DNA from: Sanchytrium tribonematis
Lineage: Eukaryota; Sanchytriomycota; Sanchytriomycetes; Sanchytriales; Sanchytriaceae
Reading direction: 5' to 3'
Assembly (NCBI GenBank): GCA_018985235.1
Contig: JADGIG010000099.1
Location: 1-20,331, forward strand
DNA: 20,331 nucleotides
Shown: positions 7,485 to 15,931 of the stretch, one piece after another
How the letters are laid out: every line of letters starts with the position of its first letter
Numbering within the stretch: the stretch's first letter is position 1
Position numbers and translations under genes: made by a program
The notes under the pieces: model-generated
The model's input: the letters and a program-made list of their open reading frames with translations, nothing else
Told to the model about the DNA's origin: nothing
Databases searched by the model: none

Positions 7485-8372
7485 ATGTTTGATGAACGGG
7501 GATTTCAAATGAGTTCTGAAAAACAATCCCAATATACAACCCCAACGAACGTTAAAGACATTCAAGCGGCACTTACTCATGCTGAAGATATTTTGGATGA
7601 AGAAGATGAAGTCATGGATCCTGATTCTCTAATTAATTCTATTTATGAGGTTAACGAAATGCATAATCGTACTAGATACAAAAACATATCAACGGAGGTC
7701 ATGAATGCTCGTTTATTTAGCAAAATTGCTTCTGCGGCATCAGCTGGTATATCACAATTGAAAATCGGGGACACAGAAATTTCGGCAAAAGAATTGGTAA
7801 CTCTGTTTATCGCAAATAAAGCTGCTTTTGGAAAGGCTCTTTCATTTAAACGGCAGCACGTTCCTATTCCCACATTTCATAATGTGCTTTTAGAAAAAAA
7901 CGTAGAACCACCAAGCTCGACCAAGAAATTAACACAACCGCCCAAAATGCTCACCCAAGAGTTAGATAAACTTGGAAAAGAATCGAAAGCGGATTCTCTA
8001 ACCGACACTAATTTTTACAAAGAAAGTTCTCACTATGTCAAGGCAGTGAAAAAATGTCTGAAAGAAAATGCTTCAGAATATCCCATTTCAATTTTCAAAT
8101 TTGCATTCCATCCAACACTGTATAACAGAACTGTAGAGAATCTGTATTATTTAACATTTTTAATGCGAGATGGTGTTTGTGAGTTAATAGATGAGAGCAA
8201 AGATTGCTTAGTAAAATTCAATCCTGATGGAAAAGCAAATAAGGATCAATTCAGACAAGGATTTAAAAGACATTCCTTCATTTTATCACTAACCAAAGAA
8301 ACTTGGGAAGCAATCGTACTAAAATATCGAATTGAAAGTTGTATCATACCTACTGATCTCGATGATCAATAA
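7485..8372 (+). CDS. NSE4: Nse4 kleisin of the SMC5/6 complex
   Basis: A 295-residue SMC5/6 kleisin; it bridges the SMC heads and binds Nse1/Nse3 for DNA repair and chromosome segregation. The N-terminal helical part (~50-115, VNEMHNRTRYKNISTEVMNARLFSKIAS) is the Nse3/SMC-binding segment. The C-terminal winged helix (~198-290) is diagnostic: YPISIFKFAFHPTLYNRTVENLYYLTFLMRDG, then RHSFILSLTKETWEAIVLKYRIESCIIP, matching the Nse4 C-terminal family motif 'f..fi.hP.sF..TVENlFylSFLirdG...l'. Either ATG 7485 or in-frame ATG 7509 could start translation; the second would lengthen the promoter shared with TFIIF alpha from 24 to 48 bp. It is convergent with KNL1, with 5 bp between stop codons. Confidence 0.93.
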   Translation: MFDERGFQMSSEKQSQYTTPTNVKDIQAALTHAEDILDEEDEVMDPDSLINSIYEVNEMHNRTRYKNISTEVMNARLFSKIASAASAGISQLKIGDTEISAKELVTLFIANKAAFGKALSFKRQHVPIPTFHNVLLEKNVEPPSSTKKLTQPPKMLTQELDKLGKESKADSLTDTNFYKESSHYVKAVKKCLKENASEYPISIFKFAFHPTLYNRTVENLYYLTFLMRDGVCELIDESKDCLVKFNPDGKANKDQFRQGFKRHSFILSLTKETWEAIVLKYRIESCIIPTDLDDQ

Positions 8373-8377
8373 TAAAT

Positions 8378-11003
8378 TTATTTTACAAAGAGCGATTTTA
8401 GATCTCCAAGATGCCACCTTGATTCTACTTCGTCATATTTAACCTTTATGTTTGATTCTCTCAAATGACTTAGTGTATATATTTCATTTTCCATCTTGTC
8501 GTTTCGAATGACCAGTTGGATGTGTTCCGTAAATGGCATTACATCCACTGGATAAAATCTCGAAATATATCTCAATTGGTTGAGCAGCTGTTTACATGAC
8601 TCTAAGGTCCACGATAATTCCATCATCAAATCAGCAATAGAAATAGCTTTTGTTTCTAAATGATATTTTAAGTCCATGTAAATCCAATCGGTAAGCTTAT
8701 TCAAAAGTTCCAAATTATCAAACTTTCCCTTCTTAATTAAAAAGTGGTACCTTAATTTTAACATCAAGATAATCATGCACCAATTCGCAAGAATAATGCT
8801 CAGAATACTGAATTTCCACCCCGAAACTGTTCGAATAGTCTAAAAGTATTTTCGATTGGTCGATTTGTAATAGTTCCCAACCAAAATTTTGTTTAATTTC
8901 AAGCTGTTGTTGAAAAAGAAGATCCACATCATTTTCTTCTACGACTTTTAATGAAGTTATTTGCGAATTTAATCGGTCGATATCTTTTTTAACAGTTAAA
9001 ATAATATCTTCTTGTCGAGATAATTCATATTTCGCATTCTCGATTGCGTTATTTAATTTAAGCATTCGCTTTTCTCCACTATCAATGTCACCATCTAGCA
9101 TGTTGATTTTCTCACTTACATCTTTTTCAAAATCATTGATATGTTGATAGTTTTGTGAACAATTTTGAACCTGTTCTTTTAACTCTATTTCAAGCGATTC
9201 GATTTTGTTATCAAAGTCAATCTCTAGCTTACAGAAATAATCAATGAATGAATCTAATTTTAACTTTGTTTCACTGAGTGACTCGATTTTATCTCGATAT
9301 AACATCGTAATTGCATCAGCTCGTTTAATTTTTTGTTGAAGTTTGGAATCTGTAGCAATCATTTTACAAAAAGAGGTGGTGTTTTTAATCATCCCTTCCA
9401 AGTATTCCTTTTCCGATCTATCTGCGTTGTGATAATCTCTACACAAGTTCGAAGATGTAATTTCAGATTTGAGCTCTAGGAACTCCAAAGAAAGCGACTC
9501 GTACTTTTCAAGATAATTGACGCACTGTGGAATATTTAAATTTACGACGTCAGCATAAACTGCACTTGAAATAACATCAACAGTCAATTTGGAACATGTA
9601 AATTCTTCCACCGTTGAGATTTCCATATTAACTTTATCCATAGGACCGTTTTCAAATATAAGTTCTGAGAGACTTTTTTCTACCAAAGAGTTATCTGACT
9701 CTAGTGGTATTTCATCATTTAACAGAGACTCGTCTTTAGGGGAAAGAATATTTCTAGGAACATTTTTAGTGGGCGTCGAAATACTAGATTCGCTGTAAAA
9801 GCTGTTCGCTTCTATTTTTTTGAAAAAAGAGGAAGTATCAACAACGGGTTTTGGCACCGGCGGAATAAGATTTGTATCATCCAAAACAGATTTTTGTTCA
9901 ATAGTTGTGTCAATCATTGAATTCAAGATACTCCCACCAGGCACAAAACTGGTCTCTAAAGGTCCACGTCTATTGTGCAATGCAACAATCTCATCCATAT
10001 TGAATACCGATTTTGATTCTTGTTCTGTGATTTGAACGTCTTGGGGGAGTGTTTTAGTTAGCAGATTTGTTTCATCAAATAAAACAGAGGCATTCTCTTT
10101 CATAGGCAGAGATGATGCCGCGTTCTCTGATTTTAACAAATTGGTTGTCTCCATATCTGCATTAGACTTTGATGGCTGCTCATGTAAAATCTGAGTTTGT
10201 TCCATGAAGGAATCTAGTAAATCGTTTGATTTTGATTGGTTTTCGGCCAGCAATACCTGTGTCTCTTCCATAAGAGACTGATTTTGATTACGCAAATTTT
10301 CAGAGCTAAAAGGTTCTACTTTAGCAGAATTCAAAAGGGACAATTTGCATCTCATTGAATCATGATTTTGCTCTTGTGTTGTTACTTCGTCAACTATTCC
10401 TTCCTCTGGCAACATATTAGTCTCGTTCATAAATTCACTATAATTATGAGTAGAGTCAGCAGCTTGATTAACTTGAGGAGAAAAAGTTAAAAGATCAACA
10501 CTCTCTGCCTTATTTTCTAGCAACAAATTGGTATTTTCCATAAATTCTGAATTTGGGTCAATGTTTCCGAATGAAAAGAGCTGTTCATCAGTAACTTTAG
10601 TAGGTGTTTGGTAAATGGGTTTCCTTTCTATTGCAGACTTAAGTCCCGTAGGACTCTTTTTAGAAGGACTATCTTGAAAAGTCACTCGACGCTTCTTTTT
10701 TTTAAAAATGTTTGTGTTTTCGATAATATCCATGGCATGAGTAGTTGGATCAATCAAATCAGTCAAATCAGACTTAAGTAAATTTTCTTTTTCCAATATT
10801 TCCGGCTGTGAAGGTGACATTTTCAAAAAATGATTTCTTTTCAAATTGACAAGCTGAATATTTTGTAGCTCATTGGGCTTGGGCGAGAGTAGCTTCAATC
10901 GCTCATCGGAAGATTTAGCGGGTGTTTTGGGAGATTTTGTGGGTGATGGGGAAGAAGATCTTAATTCTTTTCTTAGGGGAGATGATTGAAAAGTTTTTTC
11001 CAT
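8378..11003 (-). CDS. SPC105: KNL1/Spc105/Spc7 kinetochore scaffold (two exons)
   Basis: Joined minus-strand exons 11003-8751 and 8731-8378 encode 868 residues. KNL1 is the outer-kinetochore scaffold of the KMN network; its phosphorylated MELT repeats recruit Bub3-Bub1 and it docks PP1. A PP1 RVxF site is visible (RRVTF, residues 105-109) behind a basic run. Eight MELT-like repeats lie at about 94, 155, 192, 245, 267, 284, 309 and 374, mostly M-E-x-T-N/Q-L. The N terminus is rich in S/T-P sites. A coiled coil spans ~520-715 and is followed by an RWD-like C-terminal segment that crosses the splice junction (YLDVKIK-KGKFDNLELLNKL), matching Spc7-type proteins. It is tandem with the TBC gene (28 bp) and convergent with Nse4. 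Confidence 0.92.
8732..8750 (-). other. 19-nt intron in KNL1
   Basis: GTACCACTTTTTAATTAAG read on the minus strand, phase 0. It links two overlapping frames, so that Ile-Lys | Lys-Gly-Lys-Phe reads straight through the C-terminal domain. Retention adds five codons and then TAA within the intron. This donor (GTACC) departs most from the other four (GTAAA/T). Confidence 0.82.
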
Positions 11004-11031
11004 TAGTTTGAAAAATTATTAAGGTATGTTT

Positions 11032-12327
11032 TCATTTATTAAATGCTTCTTTTAGCAGCCTTTGAATTTTAGAAACAACCCTATCCACCTCCTTCTGCCT
11101 CTCGTTTTGATTAGCTATGATTTGCCGGCAAATTAGAAGTTCCTTCTCGAGTTCTTGTATAACATTTTGATTTGCATCCAGTGGTGGAGTAGTTTCTCCG
11201 AATTCTAGTGGCTCTTCTGGCACATGTTTTACAACTGCAAATAGCTCTTCGAGGCAAGCCAATACGATCCCATATTCAGCCTTCGTATCCTCGAAAGCAT
11301 GTGCCATTATATTATTGGCATCTCTAAGTTCATTGTATTTGTCACTTAATGACAAAAATTCAGATCTCAAGTTCTTGTAGCTGTCTTTTTCGCCATCAAA
11401 CTCATCCTGACTAGAATAAAGATCTTTAAATTTGGCAAACATTGAGTTCAATGTATTTGGTGTTTCAACTTTGGGAGATTTTGGAGAATGCTTGATTCTA
11501 TGATGATCTTGCTCATACATTTGCAACTGGATAAACAAGTCTGGTATCTCTAATGCATCCTTGATTATATCATCCACATTGGAATAAGAGTCTAGTAGAT
11601 CATTCTTTAAATAATCTACCAAACTTTCAAAAGACTTTGAACAGAGCAGATACTCATTTTTACGCAACAAAGTCAACGCAACTCTAAACAAAGCATCTAC
11701 ACCTATGAGCAAAAATAGGTCGAATAACCGGACTACTGTCTTTAATGGAAATCTGTAAGCGAAGAATGTCAAAAACCATTGAGAAACAAATAAATTGGAG
11801 TCAACTTCGTTTTTCACTAGATGATCATGAACATTAGGCAAAAAGTCCTGAAGCAGAGAATCGAACTGGTAGATGCAGACATTTAAACCAGCCATGTTTG
11901 GTTGATAGAAAGATCCAATTTGAAAATTATTCATGATTTGCACAAATGCGGCGAAAGCCTCAGGTTCAGATAAATGAAGTACCAATATGCCTCCTAGGAA
12001 ACTCATGCCTTGACAATATCCAACATTACCGTCAAATACTGAAAAGACCCTCAACATTTGATGAAGTCTCAATTGACATTCTTCATCCAAATCTTCTGGA
12101 AATGTTCTTTTGATGTCTTTTGAAATCATTTTGTCGAACGGAGACTGAATATCGAGCATACTTGAATAGGCATCAATGTCTATTGTTGAAGCTTCCGATA
12201 GTTCAAGCCATATTTTTGGACGTTCGGAATCTTCGAACCCAGTCACAATGTTATCTTTATTCTTTATCATCAAGTCATATTTTTTGGAAGGAGCACAATT
12301 AGCAAATTGATTCCACCATTCTTCCAT
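11032..12327 (-). CDS. TBC domain Rab GTPase-activating protein
   Basis: A 431-residue Rab GAP. The TBC domain covers ~33-245 and keeps both catalytic fingers: ISKDIKRTFP (I68-x2-D71-x2-R74, the IxxDxxR arginine finger) and GYCQGMSFLGG (103-113, glutamine finger Q106). Further family blocks are ERPKIWLEL (35-43), SQWFLTFFAYRFP (182-194) and RLFDLFLLIGVDALFRVALTLL (200-221). The C-terminal ~120 residues are predicted coiled coil (NLRSEFLSLSDKYNELRDA; VIQELEKELLICRQIIANQN), the layout of EVI5/Gyp5-type GAPs. The target Rab cannot be told from sequence. The start ATG 12327-12325 gives a short N terminus (MEEWWNQF) that runs straight into the domain. It is divergent from the hydroxyacid oxidase across 30 bp. 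Confidence 0.93.
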   Translation of the reverse strand: MEEWWNQFANCAPSKKYDLMIKNKDNIVTGFEDSERPKIWLELSEASTIDIDAYSSMLDIQSPFDKMISKDIKRTFPEDLDEECQLRLHQMLRVFSVFDGNVGYCQGMSFLGGILVLHLSEPEAFAAFVQIMNNFQIGSFYQPNMAGLNVCIYQFDSLLQDFLPNVHDHLVKNEVDSNLFVSQWFLTFFAYRFPLKTVVRLFDLFLLIGVDALFRVALTLLRKNEYLLCSKSFESLVDYLKNDLLDSYSNVDDIIKDALEIPDLFIQLQMYEQDHHRIKHSPKSPKVETPNTLNSMFAKFKDLYSSQDEFDGEKDSYKNLRSEFLSLSDKYNELRDANNIMAHAFEDTKAEYGIVLACLEELFAVVKHVPEEPLEFGETTPPLDANQNVIQELEKELLICRQIIANQNERQKEVDRVVSKIQRLLKEAFNK

Positions 12328-12357
12328 TTCTCCTTCTGTAACGAATTTGCAATTTAA

Positions 12358-13485
12358 ATGACAACGAGATTCAATGACTGTTTGGGGATGCCGGTTTGCA
12401 TAGAAGATATGGAAAAATATATGATATTTCTGCCTAAATCAACTCGAGACTACTACACAAGTGGATCCGATGATCAGGAAACTTTGCGAATTAACAAATC
12501 ATCATTTTCTAAATATTTGTTTATTCCTCGTGTTTTGAGAAATGTCAAAAATGTAGATCTGACATGTCATGTGAAAATTGGAGAAGAAATTTTAAATTTA
12601 GATTCGCCGATTTGGTTTAGTCCAACTGCTTTCCAAAGGTTAGCTCATCATGATGGAGAAGTTGCAGTAGCGTCAGCTGCTAAGAAAAGGAACATTGTAA
12701 ATACGCTTTCAAGTTGGTCCACCACTTCATTAGAAGATGCGTTTCGTCTATCAAATGGAGATGGTGGGATCTTCTTTTTGCAACTTTATGTCTATAAAGA
12801 TCGAAAGCTTGTTGCTGATTTGGTCAGAAGAGCAGAGAAAACAGGATATTTTGCATTGTCGGTCACAGTTGATACCCCCAGGCTTGGTACAAGGAGAGAT
12901 GACGTTAGGAATTCATTTGCATTGCCACCACATTTAAGTCTTGCAAATTACAGCACCAATGCCAAGAATCTGGACAAAGTGGACAAAGCATCTGGATTAG
13001 CAGCTTACGTTGCAGCACAAACCGATCCATCGTTGACATGGGATGATATCATTTGGCTTAGAACTATTACCAAAATGAAAATCTTAGTTAAGGGAATATT
13101 AAGTCCAGAGGACGCCAAATTAGCCATGGAATACAAAATGGATGGTATAATAGTTAGTAATCATGGAGGTAGGCAATTAAATTCGTGCATTTCCACCATA
13201 GACGCTCTTTCTTCAATTGTGAAAGTGACTCAAAAGAAGATTCCCGTATTTGTAGATGGCGGTATCCGAACAGGTAATGATGTTGCAAAATGCCTTTGTT
13301 TAGGCGCCGATGCAGTGTTTTTAGGACGACCAGTGCTTTATGGATTGACATATAACGGGCAAATGGGTGTGGAGTTAATGCATAACATCATTCATGAAGA
13401 ATTGTATTTGACAATGTCACTGCTAGGTTGTACGAAACTGAATCAGTTAAATCTGTCCTATATCATTCACAACAGTAAATTATAG
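12358..13485 (+). CDS. Peroxisomal FMN-dependent L-2-hydroxyacid (glycolate) oxidase
   Basis: A 375-residue enzyme of the glycolate oxidase/HAO family; it oxidises L-2-hydroxy acids to 2-oxo acids on FMN. The active-site set is complete: DYYTSGSDDQETL with Tyr (~32-33), SSWSTTSLED, QLYVYKDR with Tyr144, TVDTPRLGTRRDDVRN, LVKG with Lys245, SNHGGRQL with catalytic His269 and Arg272, DGGIRTGNDVAKCLCLGADAVFLGRP with Asp300 and Arg324. The protein ends HNSKL: a C-terminal SKL is the classic type 1 peroxisomal signal and indicates a functional peroxisome. No cytochrome b5 domain is present, unlike flavocytochrome b2. Substrate (glycolate, lactate or longer chain) is not decided by what I can see. 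Product glyoxylate could feed glycine metabolism. Confidence 0.94.
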   Translation: MTTRFNDCLGMPVCIEDMEKYMIFLPKSTRDYYTSGSDDQETLRINKSSFSKYLFIPRVLRNVKNVDLTCHVKIGEEILNLDSPIWFSPTAFQRLAHHDGEVAVASAAKKRNIVNTLSSWSTTSLEDAFRLSNGDGGIFFLQLYVYKDRKLVADLVRRAEKTGYFALSVTVDTPRLGTRRDDVRNSFALPPHLSLANYSTNAKNLDKVDKASGLAAYVAAQTDPSLTWDDIIWLRTITKMKILVKGILSPEDAKLAMEYKMDGIIVSNHGGRQLNSCISTIDALSSIVKVTQKKIPVFVDGGIRTGNDVAKCLCLGADAVFLGRPVLYGLTYNGQMGVELMHNIIHEELYLTMSLLGCTKLNQLNLSYIIHNSKL

Positions 13486-13574
13486 CTTACTTTGCCCCAG
13501 ATTTTCTACCAATCACAGCGTCTAGATTTTTTTATTTCAGGTTTCTCGGTCAACAATTTTTAAAACCGATTTTT

Positions 13575-13658
13575 ATGGAAAATGGCTACAATCATACTAA
13601 TGAGAAAGTTTGCAACGACTACATTGATGAGCAAGTTTACAAAACCGCAACATACTGA
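13575..13658 (+). promoter_or_regulatory. Overlapping upstream ORF at CPA1 start
   Basis: An ATG 7 nt upstream of the CPA1 ATG opens a 27-codon frame in another phase that ends inside the presequence. Its context is weak at -3 (T), while the CPA1 ATG has A at -3 and G at +4, so leaky scanning is plausible. The peptide (MENGYNHTNEKV...) does not resemble the fungal arginine attenuator peptide. Regulation is inference. Confidence 0.3.
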
Positions 13659-14799
13659 TGCGATTTTAACTTTAAAAAATGGAATCAAGTTTGACGCGAA
13701 AAATTATGGAACTGAAGTCAAGAAACCATTATTAGGGGAGATTGTGTTCACAACCTCTCAAACAGGATATGTTGAGAGTATGACGGATAAAAGCTACACC
13801 GGCCAAATTCTAGCTTTTTCAACTCCGTTAATTGGTAATTACGGAGTTCCAGACACCAGAAAAACGGATAGATTCGGGCTACCGCTATTTGGTGAATCGT
13901 TCGACATTCACGCCAGTGCAATCGTGGTTCAAGACTACGCATTGAGATACTCTCATTTCAATGCAATTAAAAGCTTAGCAGAATGGTGCAAGGAACAAGC
14001 TGTGCCTTTATTGTCAGGAGTTGACATCCGCAGATTGATTCATGCTATTCGAGATGGAAATTCAATGGCTTCAGTCGGAAATGGCAAGTGTTACCAAATT
14101 GAACCTCAAAATCAAAAAAATTTGGTCAAAGGTGTTTCTACAAAGCAGTCCTACCATATCAATCCTTCAGGTAAGTATAGAGTAGCCCTCTTGGACTTTG
14201 GTGCAAAAGTTGGCATATTGCGGGAACTTGTCAACCGAAATTGCGCCATTCATGTGTATCCATGGGATACCGATTTGAGCACGGTTTTGCGATATCAAAG
14301 TTTTGACGGTATCTTTTTATCAAATGGACCCGGTGATCCTGCTGCCCTCGAAAAACCTATTAGCAATTTGAGAAAAACATTAGAATTTCTTCAAGTTAAA
14401 AATCCCAAAATGCCAGTATTTGGGATCTGCATGGGACATCAATTACTTTCTCACGCTCTGGGTTTACAAACTTACAAGTTGGGCTATGGAAATCGTGGTC
14501 ACAATCAACCAGTGCAATGTAATGAAACAAAAAAATTATTTATTACTAGCCAAAATCATGGATACGCTGTCAATATTCCTGAAAATGGAACAATTAGCCA
14601 TTTTGGGCATGTGTATCCATCGTTTACCAACCTTAATGACGGTAGTAACGAGGGAATCAAGCACGTTCATTACCCTTGGAATTCAGTTCAATTTCATCCT
14701 GAGGCTGCCTCTGGTCCATATGATTGCAAAAATTATTTTGATCTCTTTGTTAGAAAAGCTGCAGTTTTCAAAAATTTTGGACAAATAGCTCGCATTTGA
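13582..14799 (+). CDS. CPA1: Carbamoyl-phosphate synthase small subunit, arginine type
   Basis: A 405-residue glutamine amidotransferase subunit that supplies ammonia to the large subunit for carbamoyl phosphate, feeding arginine synthesis. The N-terminal CPSase domain carries LGEIVFTTSQTGYVESMTDKSYTGQIL and GVDIRRLI. The class I amidotransferase domain has LSNGPGDP (246-253), GICMGHQ with nucleophile Cys283, and VQFHPEAASGP with His372 and Glu374. The first ~19 residues (MATIILMRKFATTTLMSKF) are basic, hydroxylated and hydrophobic, a likely mitochondrial presequence. It is a free-standing subunit ending 26 residues after the amidotransferase His/Glu, so not part of a CAD fusion; this fits fungal CPA1. 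An out-of-frame ATG lies 7 nt upstream. Confidence 0.95.
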   Translation: MATIILMRKFATTTLMSKFTKPQHTDAILTLKNGIKFDAKNYGTEVKKPLLGEIVFTTSQTGYVESMTDKSYTGQILAFSTPLIGNYGVPDTRKTDRFGLPLFGESFDIHASAIVVQDYALRYSHFNAIKSLAEWCKEQAVPLLSGVDIRRLIHAIRDGNSMASVGNGKCYQIEPQNQKNLVKGVSTKQSYHINPSGKYRVALLDFGAKVGILRELVNRNCAIHVYPWDTDLSTVLRYQSFDGIFLSNGPGDPAALEKPISNLRKTLEFLQVKNPKMPVFGICMGHQLLSHALGLQTYKLGYGNRGHNQPVQCNETKKLFITSQNHGYAVNIPENGTISHFGHVYPSFTNLNDGSNEGIKHVHYPWNSVQFHPEAASGPYDCKNYFDLFVRKAAVFKNFGQIARI

Positions 14800-14889
14800 T
14801 TCAATAAATATTAAGATTTATAACGACGTGCAAGAACGAAGTATCTTGGCTGGGGTAAATTTTGTAAACACATCGCACAGCTTGTTAAA

Positions 14890-15901
14890 ATGTCAAGTGC
14901 CAATGCTTCTAGAGAAGAGTCATCTTCAGCCATGATTGACATTACTGAACTGGGAAAACATGGGATCAATGCTGCTGATATCGCAAAATTGAAAAATGCA
15001 GGAGTTTGCACAATTAAAGGTCTTCAAATGACAGCTAGAAAAAACTTGTTGAAAGTGAAAGGTCTTAGTGATACCAAAGTGGACAAAATGAAAGAAGCTG
15101 CAGGGAAAATCTGTAGCTCTGGATTTATGAGTGCTCAAGACCTCGAAAAACAGCGAGAGTCTGTTGTTAAAATATCAACTGGAAGTAAAGAATTTGACAA
15201 ATTGCTTGGCGGTGGCATTGAAACCCAAAGCATCACTGAAGTGCATGGAGAATTCAGATGTGGTAAAACTCAGTTGGCTCACACTTTATGCGTTACTTGC
15301 CAGCTATCTACCGATGACCATCCTGGTGGAAAGGCAGCTGTAATAGATACAGAGGGCACATTTAGACCAGAGAAATTGAGAGCTATCGCGGAAAGATTTG
15401 AAATGGATCCAGATGAAGTCACTGAGAATGTTATTTATGCTCGAGCGTTCAATAGTGAGCACCAAATGGAATTGCTGACAGAATTAGCCGCTACATTCGC
15501 TCAAGACAAGACCTTTCGACTTCTAGTCGTAGATTCTATAATTGCATTATTTAGAACCGATTATAGTGGAAGAGGTGAACTTGCCGACAGGCAACAGAAG
15601 CTCAATGGGTTCTTGGCCAACTTGCAAAGAATAGCGGAAGAATTTAATGTAGCTGTTTATATTACAAACCAAATGATGAGCGACCCTGGTGGAATGAGTT
15701 TCGGTCCAGATAAAAAAGCTGTTGGCGGTCATGTCCTAGCACATGCTGCTGCCACTAGAATTGCCTTGAGAAAGGGTAGAGGAGATTCCAGAATGGCCAA
15801 AATGTAAATGATACTTATTTAGTGTAGACAGTCCAGATATGCCTGAAGCCGAAGCTACATATGGCCTGTCAGGTGCAGGTATAATTGATGCACAAGAGTA
15901 A
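14890..15901 (+). CDS. DMC1: DMC1 meiotic recombinase (two exons)
   Basis: Joined exons 14890-15803 and 15823-15901 encode 330 residues. DMC1 is the meiosis-specific RecA-family strand-exchange protein. The N-terminal helix-hairpin-helix region (~20-75) is followed by ISTGSKEFDKLLGGGIETQSITEVHGEF, Walker A GEFRCGKT (120-127; Cys124 where Thr is usual), HTLCVTCQL, Walker B LLVVDSIIAL (211-220), and loop 2 ending GGHVLAHA. GGHxLAHA and TNQMxxDPG favour DMC1 over RAD51, which has GGNIIAHA. Exon 2 supplies the canonical tail VDSPDMPEAEATYGLSGAGIIDAQE; without splicing the protein stops at AKM. No RAD51 or HOP2/MND1 gene is in the window. A sexual cycle is implied. It is 90 bp after CPA1 and 30 bp before NOT4. 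Confidence 0.95.
15804..15822 (+). other. 19-nt intron in DMC1
   Basis: GTAAATGATACTTATTTAG, phase 2. Removal joins RMAK-I to VDSPDMPEAEA, the conserved RecA/RAD51-family tail motif (K-I-x-DSP). Retention reads AAA ATG TAA and stops three bases into the intron. It lies 26 codons before the end of the protein. Confidence 0.92.
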
Positions 15902-15931
15902 ATTATTTCTTTTATAAATTTCCCAAGTTTC

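Noticed and set aside
13575-13658. Arginine attenuator peptide of fungal CPA1
   Set aside because: The peptide lacks the conserved core of that family and overlaps the main ORF rather than preceding it.
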